A DNA stretch of 39,526 nt from an uncultured Subdoligranulum sp. (GCA_900545545.1 UQZO01000018.1:1-39526); one strand, 5' to 3'. Shown: positions 32,150 through 39,478, counted from the first letter of the stretch. Numbers and translations: made by a program. The notes: a model not told the origin generated them from the sequence alone.

Positions 32150-33127
32150 ATGGCAAAACAGATTCCGGTCTACCTGTTTGTAGGCCAGCTGGAGAGCGGC
32201 AAGACCAAGTTCATCCAGGAAACCATGGAGGACCCCCAGTTTGATTCCGGCGACAAGACCCTGCTGCTGGTCTGCGAGGAAGGTGAGGAGGAGTACGATC
32301 CCGATCGCTTCGCCTTCGGCGGCGTGCATGTGGCCCAGCTGGAAGACAAAAGCGAACTGACCCGGGAAAACCTCACCGCGCTGGAAAAGAAATCCGGCTG
32401 CGGCCGTGTCATCATTGAATACAACGGCATGTGGCTGATCCAGGACCTGTACGACGCCATGCCCGACAACTGGCTGGTGTACCAGTGCCTGGCCACCGCC
32501 GACGGCACCACCATCAAGACCTACGCGGGGGACAACGCCATGCGCTCCCTGCTGCTGGACAAGCTGCGCGGCAGCGAGCTGCTGGTGGTCAACCGGGCCG
32601 AGCAGGTCAACGACGAGGAGAGCCGCCAGCTCATCCACAAGCTGGTGCGCCAGGCCAGCCGCCGCTGCGACATCGCCTACGAGTTCGCCGACGGCAGCGT
32701 GGGGTATGACGACATCCCCGACCCGCTGCCTTTTGACATCAACGCCCCGGTGATCGAGATTCCCGAGGAATTCTTCGGCATCTGGTACATGGACTGCATG
32801 GACGATGCCAAAAAATACGACGGCAAGACGGTGAAATTCCTGGCGCAGGTCTGCCAGACCAACCGCGCGGGCAAAAACAGCTTTGTGCCCGGCCGTTTCG
32901 CCATGACCTGCTGCGTGCAGGATATCCAGTTTGTGGGCTTCCCCTGCAAGTACGATGACTACAAGAACCTGGAACAGCGCAGCTGGATCACCCTGACCGC
33001 CAAGGTCAACCTGAAATACCATCCCATCTACCAGGGCCAGACCCCCGATTCCACCGGCCCTGTGCTGACGGCCCTCAAAGTCGAACCCGGCGAAAAGCCC
33101 AAGGACGACGTGGTCATGTTCAGCTGA
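32150..33127 (+). CDS. CobW-like P-loop protein fused to a YcgQ/TIGR03943-like domain
   Basis: The product has 325 residues. The N-terminal half is a degenerate G3E fold: the P-loop GQLESGKT is at 12-19, LLLVCEEGEEEYDP stands in the switch I place and IIEYNGMW stands where family members have IEPSG. It has no CxCC motif. The C-terminal part, from about residue 210, contains GKTVKFLAQV then FVPGRFAMTCCVQDIQFVGF. This closely follows the G-x-x-(V/I) ... F-x-x-x-R-x-x-x-(T/S)-C-C-x-x-D pattern of the YcgQ/DUF1980 (TIGR03943) family, known to neighbour COG0523 genes. The Cys pair may bind metal. A subunit or regulator of the first protein is likely. AAAGGA precedes ATG 32150. Confidence 0.75.
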   Translation: MAKQIPVYLFVGQLESGKTKFIQETMEDPQFDSGDKTLLLVCEEGEEEYDPDRFAFGGVHVAQLEDKSELTRENLTALEKKSGCGRVIIEYNGMWLIQDLYDAMPDNWLVYQCLATADGTTIKTYAGDNAMRSLLLDKLRGSELLVVNRAEQVNDEESRQLIHKLVRQASRRCDIAYEFADGSVGYDDIPDPLPFDINAPVIEIPEEFFGIWYMDCMDDAKKYDGKTVKFLAQVCQTNRAGKNSFVPGRFAMTCCVQDIQFVGFPCKYDDYKNLEQRSWITLTAKVNLKYHPIYQGQTPDSTGPVLTALKVEPGEKPKDDVVMFS

Positions 33128-33138
33128 AATCTGCACAC

Positions 33139-33170
33139 AAATGCCCGGTCGCAAGGCCGGGTGTTTTTTT
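33139..33170 (+). terminator. Terminator after the COG0523 pair
   Basis: GCCCGG pairs with CCGGGT/C around TCGCAAGG, with flanking A and T runs, followed by TTTTTTT at 33164-33170. Confidence 0.82.
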
Positions 33171-33178
33171 GTGGCGGG

Positions 33179-33758
33179 CCGTAGGGCGGGGTCTTGACCC
33201 CGCCGGTGGAAATTGCCTATGGATGGGTTGGTTGTAGGGGCGGCGTATACGCCGCCCGGGCGGTTTCCCGGGAGGTTCGCGCTCCCGGGATACGTTCCTT
33301 TTTGACCGACCAAAAAGGAACCGAAAAAGTCGCCGCTACTTCCGAGGCGCGGGGCACGGCTTGGGGGTTACACACCCCCAAGACCCCCAAAGGAGAAGTC
33401 GAATCGAAAAAACCGGGAAAAACGCCTGGAGAGACTGTTTTTCCATCGGTTTTTCCGATTCTCCACCTTTGATTCGGGTGTGCCCGAACCCCCGCAACGG
33501 CGAATTTGCGGGGGGCCGTAGGGCGGGGTCTTGACCCCGCCGGTGGAAATTGCCTATGGATGGGTTGGCCGTAGGGGCGGCGTATACGCCGCCCGGGCCA
33601 TCGTGTGGCTGCCGTCCCATTGCCGGGCCGGGTATACCCGGCCCCTACGGTCCCCCGCCGCAGGGAACGGAAAACTCCGGTTTGTTTTCCACAATTCGGG
33701 CGTTCCCTGTGGAAAATCGTTTGGAATTTCTTCGGTTCCTTCTTTGTAAAGAAGGAAC
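33179..33758. repeat. Repeat cluster V
   Basis: Together with the DnaA-box region this fills a 951-bp gap (33128-34078) that holds no gene. A+B block at 33179-33261; E-related segment about 33294-33382; a second A+B block at 33516-33598, an almost exact 83-bp direct repeat of the first; inverted B (GGGCCGGGTATACCCGGCCC core) at about 33623-33649; and C at 33735-33758. No gene ends next to this C. Confidence 0.85.
33294..33382 (+). repeat. Element E relative, partial
   Basis: It has the hairpin TTCCTTTTTG/CAAAAAGGAA around ACCGAC, then GCCGCTACTTCCGAGGCGCG, GGGCACGGCTT and a further GGGGGT/ACCCCC hairpin. The same order occurs at the 5' part of both full E copies, but the hairpin arms differ. 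Confidence 0.7.
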
Positions 33759-33999
33759 AAAGGAACTTTGTGTTTTTCCACATTCCTGCCGGGGGTGTTC
33801 ATAACCTGTTCACATTCCGTATATTTCGGGGCAGTTATCCACTGTGTAAAGGGGTTATCCACGTTGAAAATGTTGAAAACCCTGTGGAAAGAGTGGAAAA
33901 CTACCCCGGTTTTTCGGTTGAAAATGTTGAAAACCCGGTGGAAAGCCCTCTGTAGAGCGGTTTTGGTGCCAAAGTTTTCCACAGGGGGGCTGTGGAGGC
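33685..33999. other. Cluster of DnaA-box-like sequences (possible origin or DnaA-binding region)
   Basis: Nine-base matches to TTATCCACA with one or two changes occur at these sites: TTTTCCACA 33685, TGTGGAAAA 33708, TTTTCCACA 33774, TTATCCACT 33835, TTATCCACG 33855, TGTGGAAAG 33883, AGTGGAAAA 33892 and TTTTCCACA 33975. Two 29-bp direct repeats begin GTTGAAAATGTTGAAAACCC at 33863 and 33917. This density and the TTGAAAA spacers resemble clostridial oriC. No dnaA or dnaN gene is present in the window. Confidence 0.6.
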
Positions 34000-34010
34000 C
34001 CGGACGCGGC

Positions 34011-34039
34011 TTGACAAGGCCCCGGTATCTGTGTACAAT
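34011..34039 (+). promoter_or_regulatory. scfA promoter
   Basis: TTGACA (34011-34016) and TACAAT (34034-34039) with a 17-bp spacer and TG just upstream of the -10. A strong promoter; the leader is about 35 nt. Confidence 0.88.
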
Positions 34040-34078
34040 AAGAATAATCCAAAATTGTGCAAAGGAGTGACTGTTGTT

Positions 34079-34225
34079 ATGAAGCACATTCAGACCCTCG
34101 AGACCCGTGATATGGTGAAGAGCCTCCAGAACGGTGGCTGCGGTGAGTGCCAGACCTCCTGCCAGAGCGCCTGCAAGACCAGCTGCGGCATCGCCAACCA
34201 ACCCTGCGAGAAGGCAGAGGACTAA
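34079..34225 (+). CDS. scfA: SCIFF ranthipeptide precursor (six cysteines in forty-five)
   Basis: The product is a 48-residue peptide. The leader MKHIQTLETRDMVKSLQNGG is followed by a core with Cys at 21, 24, 28, 32, 36 and 43; GECQTSCQSACKTSC is the nearly invariant SCIFF core. The peptide is the substrate of the radical SAM enzyme encoded next, which makes Cys-to-residue thioether bonds. AAAGGAG at 34061-34067 fixes ATG 34079; longer in-frame starts would overlap the promoter. The residue after Cys36 is Gly, where the described thioether-accepting Thr37 of related peptides would be. The native function of SCIFF peptides is unsettled; signalling or regulatory roles have been proposed. Confidence 0.96.
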   Translation: MKHIQTLETRDMVKSLQNGGCGECQTSCQSACKTSCGIANQPCEKAED

Positions 34226-34247
34226 TTTTATCCAATCTGGCAATCGT

Positions 34248-34278
34248 GCCGGGCAGCCCGTGCGGCGCCCGGCATTTT
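34248..34278 (+). terminator. Attenuating hairpin between scfA and scfB
   Basis: GCCGGGC (34248-34254) pairs with GCCCGGC (34267-34273), followed by A and TTTT. The short T-run suggests partial termination, giving more peptide than enzyme message. Confidence 0.65.
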
Positions 34279-34306
34279 CTATGGTTATTTTACAAGGAGT
34301 TTTTCC

Positions 34307-35761
34307 ATGATCCATCAATACAAACTGGGCGGTTACAACATCGTGCTGGATGTGTTCAGCGGCAGCGTCCACGCGGTGGACGATGTGGCCTATGATGCCA
34401 TCGCCCTGATCGACGAAGGCAAGACCCGGGCCGAGGCCGCCGACGCCCTGGCCAAAAAGTACGCCGGGCGCGACGATGTGACCGCCGCCGACATCAACGA
34501 CTGCCTGGACGACATCGACGAGCTGACCCGGGAAGGCAAGCTCTTTGCCCCCGACGCCTACGCCGACCATGCCTTCGATTTCAAGAACCGCTCCAATGTG
34601 GTCAAGGCCCTCTGCCTGCATGTGGCCCATACCTGCAACCTCAATTGCAGCTACTGCTTTGCGGCCCAGGGCAAGTTCCACGGCGAGGCGGGCCTCATGA
34701 GCTTTGAGACCGGCAAGCGCGCCCTGGATTTCCTGGTGGAAAATTCCGGCACCCGCCGCAACCTGGAAGTGGACTTCTTCGGCGGCGAACCGCTGATGAA
34801 CTTTGAGGTCTGCAAGCAGCTGGTGGCCTACGCCCGCAGCATCGAGAAGGCGGCGGGCAAGAACTTCCGCTTCACCCTGACCACCAATGGCATCGGCCTC
34901 AACGACGAAGTCATCGAGTGGGCCAACAAGGAATGCTACAACGTGGTGCTCTCGCTGGACGGCCGCAAGGAAGTCAACGACCGGTTCCGCGTGGACCTGG
35001 CGGGCAACGGTAGCTATGACCGCATCGTGCCCAAGTTCCAGAAGCTGGTCAAGGCCCGCGGCGGCAAGGGCTACTACATGCGCGGCACTTTTACCCACCA
35101 CAACGTGGATTTCACCAACGATCTGTTCCATATGGCCGATGACCTCGGCTTCACCGAGCTGTCCATGGAGCCGGTGGTAGCATCGCCCGATTCCCCCGAG
35201 GCTCTCACCGAGGCGGACCTGCCCAAGCTGTTTGACCAGTACGAGCTGCTGGCCAAGGATATGCTGCGCCGCCAGAAGGCCGGCAAGCCCATCACCTTCT
35301 ACCATTATATTCTGGACCTCAAGCACGGTCCCTGCATCTACAAGCGGATCTCGGGCTGCGGGTCCGGCACCGAGTACATGGCCGTGACCCCCTGGGGCGA
35401 CCTGTATCCCTGCCACCAGTTCGTGGGCGACCCCGACTACAAGCTGGGCAACGTCTGGGACGGTGTGACCAACACCGAACTGCGGGATGAGTTCAAGCTC
35501 TGCAACGTCTATGCCCGCCCCGACTGCAAGGATTGCTGGGCACGCCTCTACTGCGCGGGCGGCTGCGCGGCCAACGCCCTGCACGCTACCGGCGATATCC
35601 ACGGTACCTACGAGTACGGATGCAAGGTATTCCGCAAGCGGATGGAATGTGCCCTGATGATCCAGGTCGCCCAGCGCCTGGACCCGGAACTGGCCCGCAA
35701 CGCCGTGCAGTATGAAAGCGACTGCGACGGCTGCGGCGAAACCAAGGAAGGCTGCGAATAA
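34307..35761 (+). CDS. scfB: SCIFF radical SAM maturase (SPASM domain)
   Basis: The enzyme installs thioether crosslinks in the SCIFF peptide using S-adenosylmethionine. The product has 484 residues. Residues 1-95 form a PqqD-like RiPP recognition region. The radical SAM cluster motif is C110-x3-C114-x2-C117 in HTCNLNCSYCFA, and the SAM-binding GGEP lies near residue 160 in VDFFGGEPLMNF. The SPASM region from about 340 has many cysteines: GPCIYKRISGCGSGTEYM, LYPCHQFVGD, then CKDCWARLYCAGGCAANA and YGCKVFRKRMEC, enough for two auxiliary iron-sulfur clusters. AAGGAG at 34293-34298 supports ATG 34307. It follows scfA by 81 bp with a hairpin between. Repeat module C starts right after its stop. 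Confidence 0.96.
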   Translation: MIHQYKLGGYNIVLDVFSGSVHAVDDVAYDAIALIDEGKTRAEAADALAKKYAGRDDVTAADINDCLDDIDELTREGKLFAPDAYADHAFDFKNRSNVVKALCLHVAHTCNLNCSYCFAAQGKFHGEAGLMSFETGKRALDFLVENSGTRRNLEVDFFGGEPLMNFEVCKQLVAYARSIEKAAGKNFRFTLTTNGIGLNDEVIEWANKECYNVVLSLDGRKEVNDRFRVDLAGNGSYDRIVPKFQKLVKARGGKGYYMRGTFTHHNVDFTNDLFHMADDLGFTELSMEPVVASPDSPEALTEADLPKLFDQYELLAKDMLRRQKAGKPITFYHYILDLKHGPCIYKRISGCGSGTEYMAVTPWGDLYPCHQFVGDPDYKLGNVWDGVTNTELRDEFKLCNVYARPDCKDCWARLYCAGGCAANALHATGDIHGTYEYGCKVFRKRMECALMIQVAQRLDPELARNAVQYESDCDGCGETKEGCE

Positions 35762-35780
35762 CCTACTTTCTTTGCAAAGA

Positions 35781-35806
35781 CCTACTTTCTTTGCAAAGAA
35801 AGTAGG
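35781..35806. repeat. Module C palindrome beside the scfB stop
   Basis: A perfect 26-bp palindrome identical to that at 22345-22370. A truncated tandem copy lies between it and the scfB stop. Confidence 0.9.
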
Positions 35807-35899
35807 CAAAGAAACTCCAACCTTTTGCCCGGGAAGCCGCAATCAGGAAAAATTTCGCGGCTTGCCCTTGCAGGGGAGCAAGGCAAAGAAACTACAAAG

Positions 35900-35931
35900 A
35901 AAAAGGCACGGTCAGTTGACCGTGCCTTTTT
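35900..35931 (+). terminator. Module D hairpin after scfAB
   Basis: AAAAAGGCACGGTCA and TGACCGTGCCTTTTT pair perfectly around GT. It is the probable terminator of scfAB. Confidence 0.82.
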
Positions 35932-36121
35932 GGGTATAAACATCTTTTGTAAGGAGGTAGGGCGGGGTCTTGACCCCGCCGTGAAATGGGGAAGCAGCCG
36001 GAAGATTGCCCGGGCGGCGTATACGCCGCCCCTACGACCAACCCGTTCCCAGGCAATTCCCACCGGCGGGGATGAATCCCCGCCCTACGGGTAAAGGAAA
36101 ATGGGATACACTTAGACCCCA

Positions 36122-36420
36122 CGAGAAATCACCCATTCCCGCCAGGGCCCGTCCGCGAAGGCGGACGGGGTTTCAGAACGCGGAGACCGGATGAGCTCAC
36201 ACGGTGGGCACGGGCGGTATGGTTGCTAGAGCAGGTATCGCTGCCAGAAATGGGGACCATCTCGGGCGACATCCAAAAAGCCCCGGGGTTTCTTAAGGGG
36301 CCCGCAGGCCCCTTGAGCCGTGCCCCGCACCTCGGAAGTAGCGGCGCGTTTTTCCGCCGCTTTTTGCGCGGTCAAAAAGCGGCACCTAAAGGTTACGCGG
36401 ATATAACGGGCAAACCGCCC
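36122..36420 (-). repeat. Element E, copy 2 (inverted)
   Basis: It is the reverse complement of 15835-16134 along its whole length with scattered substitutions. The three hairpins are kept. Its outer flank at 36421-36440 also matches the reverse complement of the block flanking copy 1. Confidence 0.85.
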
Positions 36421-36487
36421 CTACGGCCAACCCGTTCATGGGCAATTCCCGCGGCGGGGATCAATCCCCGCCCTACGGGGGGACAAC

Positions 36488-36512
36488 AAAAAAACAGGGC
36501 CCGCAGGCCCTG
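36488..36512 (-). terminator. Terminator of the secreted-protein gene
   Basis: CAGGGCC and GGCCCTG pair around CGCA, followed on the minus strand by a run of seven T (36494-36488). Confidence 0.82.
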
Positions 36513-36526
36513 GAAGAATCGGTATT

Positions 36527-37708
36527 TTACCGCCGCCGGTGGGAGACAAACAGCGCGCAGCTCATGATGAGGAAGAAGATGGCAATGGCGGCCACCACCA
36601 AAAGAATCAGCTCAAAGATTTTCACATTGAAGTTGTTCTGCAGCGTCTCGGCAGCGCCCTCGATGGCGGCACTGGCGCTGCTCACCGTGCTGGAAGCCCC
36701 TTCCTCGGCCGCTGCCAGCGCCGCACTGGCGGCGTCGCTGTCACCCAGGGCCGTCAGGGCGTCGGCCAGCGCCTGGCCGCCCATGGCCACCAGACGGTTG
36801 TTGGTCTCGCTCTTGACCTTCTCGCCGTTCACCGCGCCGGACAGATACTCCGCCAGCAGGTCGGTGGCACCCCGCACCGCGGGGGCATAGCTCTCATCGA
36901 TGGTCCAGCCCTCGGTGGTCCACATGCCGTTCATATAAAACAGCAGCTGCATGCCGGCGTCCTGCACCACGGCGTTGTACACCGTGTCCGCAAAGTTGGC
37001 GGAGGAGGTATCCACCGTGCCGAAACTCAGCGAGATGAACTGGTAGCAGCGGTCGTATTCCGTCAGGCCGTCATAGTAGCTGCGCAGAGCATCGGCAATG
37101 TTGGATTCCTTCGTCAACTGGGACCCCACCACCACCGAGTCCAGGTCGGCGCGCAGGTCCTGGTCGCCGAACCGGCTGGTGGAACCGTTATCGTCAATGT
37201 TGAAGGTGCCCCGCATCAGCTCGGCGTAGCCGGCGGCATCGCTGGCCTGGCCGTGGTATTCCTGGGCCAGCTCCATGCAGTCGCCGCCCCAGCTGCCCGT
37301 GATGGGAATGCCGTTGTACACCAGGTTCATGGACGCCAGCAGATGCCCGAAGTCGATGTTCTCGCCGTTGGGCAGCGTTACCGTGTTCATGCCCTGCAGC
37401 GCCACCAGGTCGCTGTCCTGCTGGGCCACGTAGCTTTCAAACTCGGTGTCCCGGGCGCCGGCCGTCAGCTGCCACATCTGGGTGTTGTAGTCCCCGGTGC
37501 GGGTGTAGGCCAGCGTCAGCAGAATGGGGTCTTCGTCGTGGTCGGCCGCATAGTCTGTGGCCAGCGCCTGCAGGCGGCTCAGCCGGTCCAGCGTTTCGTC
37601 ATAGTCCTCGGCCGCGGCACGCGGTGCGGCCCAGGCAAACAGGGCCAACACAAGCCCCAGCAGACACAGCAGCCGGGGCAAACGAATCGTATCGAAATGC
37701 GTGGTCAA
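36527..37708 (-). CDS. Uncharacterised secreted protein anchored by a C-terminal helix
   Basis: The product has 393 residues. The start is TTG 37708, with GGAGGTG nicely spaced. The protein then opens with a clear signal peptide (LPRLLCLLGLVLALFAWAAP, likely cleaved after AAA near residue 33). The mature part is acidic, with DYNTQMWQLTAG, NIDFGHLLASMNLVYNG and GSWGGDCMELAQEYHG. An Ala/Ser-rich segment follows, then a C-terminal membrane helix (FELILLVVAAIAIFFLIMSC) and a basic tail, so it faces outward. I cannot name the family. The FGHLLASMN and GGDCMEL pattern may mark a conserved domain. It appears monocistronic. Confidence 0.6.
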   Translation of the reverse strand: MTTHFDTIRLPRLLCLLGLVLALFAWAAPRAAAEDYDETLDRLSRLQALATDYAADHDEDPILLTLAYTRTGDYNTQMWQLTAGARDTEFESYVAQQDSDLVALQGMNTVTLPNGENIDFGHLLASMNLVYNGIPITGSWGGDCMELAQEYHGQASDAAGYAELMRGTFNIDDNGSTSRFGDQDLRADLDSVVVGSQLTKESNIADALRSYYDGLTEYDRCYQFISLSFGTVDTSSANFADTVYNAVVQDAGMQLLFYMNGMWTTEGWTIDESYAPAVRGATDLLAEYLSGAVNGEKVKSETNNRLVAMGGQALADALTALGDSDAASAALAAAEEGASSTVSSASAAIEGAAETLQNNFNVKIFELILLVVAAIAIFFLIMSCALFVSHRRR

Positions 37709-37744
37709 GCACCTCCATGGTTGTTTCCGAATTGTAACTTTTAT

Positions 37745-37774
37745 AGTATACCACAAAGAAAGATACTTTGTCAC
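37745..37774 (-). promoter_or_regulatory. Promoter of the secreted-protein gene
   Basis: On the minus strand, GTGACA (37774-37769) and TATACT (37750-37745) have an 18-bp spacer. Confidence 0.65.
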
Positions 37775-37800
37775 GAATTTTTTGTGAAATCTCGGCCCCC

Positions 37801-37829
37801 TTTACTTGCGCGGCCCGGTGCCGTATAAT
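37801..37829 (+). promoter_or_regulatory. Promoter of the GT-C gene
   Basis: TTTACT (37801-37806) and a consensus TATAAT (37824-37829) with a 17-bp spacer, about 33 bp before the start codon. Confidence 0.72.
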
Positions 37830-37862
37830 GGGCCTAACAACCAAACGGAGGAAACAAACGTG

Positions 37863-39478
37863 ATGACGACGGGCAAAAAACACAACGGCTGGCTGTGGGT
37901 GCTGGCACTGTTTGCGGTGTGCACGGTGGTGTACGGGCTGCTGAGCAGCTACCCCCGGGAACTGGCCGTCTACAGCGACGAGCTGCGCTATCTGGATGTG
38001 GCCCGCAGCCTGTGGCAGGGCCGCGGCCTGCGGGTGCGCAATATGCCCAGCGATTACCAGAAAATCCTCTATCCGCTGTTTCTTTTGCCGGTGTTCTGGC
38101 TGAAAACCACCGCCGCCCAGATCACCGCTATCGGCTGGCTGAACGCGGCGCTGGCCTCCAGCGCGGTGTTCCCCGCCTATCTGCTGGCCCGGGCCACCGG
38201 CCAGACCCGGCGGCGCACCGCCTTTCTGGTGGGCATCACGGCGGTGCTGCCCACCCTGTCCGCCTGCGCCACCTTTATGAGTGAGACGGTGTTTCTGCCC
38301 CTGTCCCTGTGGCAGGTGTACTTCCTCTGGCGGGCCATGACCGCCGTCCCCCGCGCCCGCATGGGGTGGAGCGCCCTGGCCGGGGTGTGGTGCTGGCTGC
38401 TCTACCTCAATAAAGAGGTCGCCCTTTACTATCTCATCGCCTGGGCGCTGCTGCGCTTCTGGGTGGCGCTGCACGACCCCCGCAGCTGGCGGGCCGAGCT
38501 GGGCGCGGTGGCGGCCATGCTGGGGGCGTTCGCTGTCTGCTTTGTGGCGGCCAAGGCCACCCTTTTTGCGGGGCTGGGCAACTCCTACAACCAGACAGGC
38601 TGGATCACCGCCGAACAGTGGGCTTTCTTGCCCTTTGCCGTGGTCTGCGATCTGCTGTTTACCGTGCTGGCCTTCGGGGTGTTCCCGGTGCTGATCCCGC
38701 TGTGCGGGCTGCAGCGTCCCCGCCCCGGCACCGACCCCCGCCGCAGCCAGCTGCCCCTGCTGGTGCTGCTGGCCCTGGGCATCGGGGTAGAGGTGGTGGC
38801 CTGGAGCATCACCGTGCGGGAGGACCTGGGCTCTGCCTCCCCCCGGCAGCATATGCGGTATCTGGAACCCCTGCTCATTCCGCTGCTGCTGGTGACGATG
38901 GACGCCCTGGACGGCACCCTGACCCCGGTGCGCCGCCGGGTGCTGGCCGCCCTGACCGCCGTGTGGGGCGCAGGCTTTGTGATTTTCTGCCGGGACATCG
39001 GCCCCGGTGCCGGGGACAATACCTTTTTACAGTGGTTTGATTTTGTGGCCGACCGGCTGGACCGCCTGCCGGTGCTGGGTCCTGAGGGCTGGCTGCTGGT
39101 GTGGCATCTTGTCATTGTGGCGGGCGCGGCGGCGCTGGGCGTGGCACTGGTACGGCGCAAAGGCCGCCGTGTGCTGGCGGTGTCCGCCCTGGCGCTCTGC
39201 GTGCTCTGCTATGCCGGGGAATGGCGCATCAACCGCTGGGCCTACGGCATCGACGAAAGCACCATGCAGGCCGCCAGCGACCTGAACGACGCCCTGAAAA
39301 CCCTGGACGGCACCGTGCTGTTTATCCCCAACGGCGTGCGCCAGCGGGACAGCCAGCTCATTGATACCTACGTGGACCGGGATGTTTACCTCTGCGAGTA
39401 TGAAACGCTGCAAGCCGGGGGATTCCTGGAGGACGGCGTGCTGGACCTTTCCGCCGAGGCCCCCGGCCCCGAGTACCC
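37863..39478 (+). CDS. GT-C fold membrane glycosyltransferase, 3' end missing
   Basis: An open frame runs from ATG 37863 (a GTG one codon earlier is possible; GGAGG is at 37847-37851) for 538 codons to the adapter. The product is hydrophobic, with about ten membrane helices. After the first helix it has YSDELRYLDVARSLWQGRGL at about 38-57. The Asp-Glu pair in this outer loop is the usual catalytic site of GT-C enzymes such as ArnT or PMT relatives, which use lipid-linked sugars outside the membrane. A soluble region starts near residue 465 (STMQAASDLNDALKTLDGTV). The sugar and acceptor are unknown. Little more than the end of this outer domain should be missing. Confidence 0.75.

Larger units (their letters stand above)
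35762..36486. repeat. Repeat cluster VI between convergent genes
   Basis: A gap of about 765 bp with no gene. A 19-bp partial C at 35762-35780 is joined to a full C at 35781-35806. A spacer follows, then D at 35900-35931, A at 35957-35981, inverted B at 36008-36035, inverted A at 36064-36088, element E inverted at 36122-36420 and inverted A at 36452-36476. Confidence 0.88.

Noticed and set aside
32150..33127. A second functional COG0523 metallochaperone
   Set aside because: It lacks the CxCC motif and standard switch motifs, so it is described as CobW-like with a different C-terminal domain.
33992..34078. N-terminal extension of the SCIFF peptide
   Set aside because: The frame is open upstream, but it would start before the promoter -10 box. 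The AAAGGAG site and family length fix the start at 34079.
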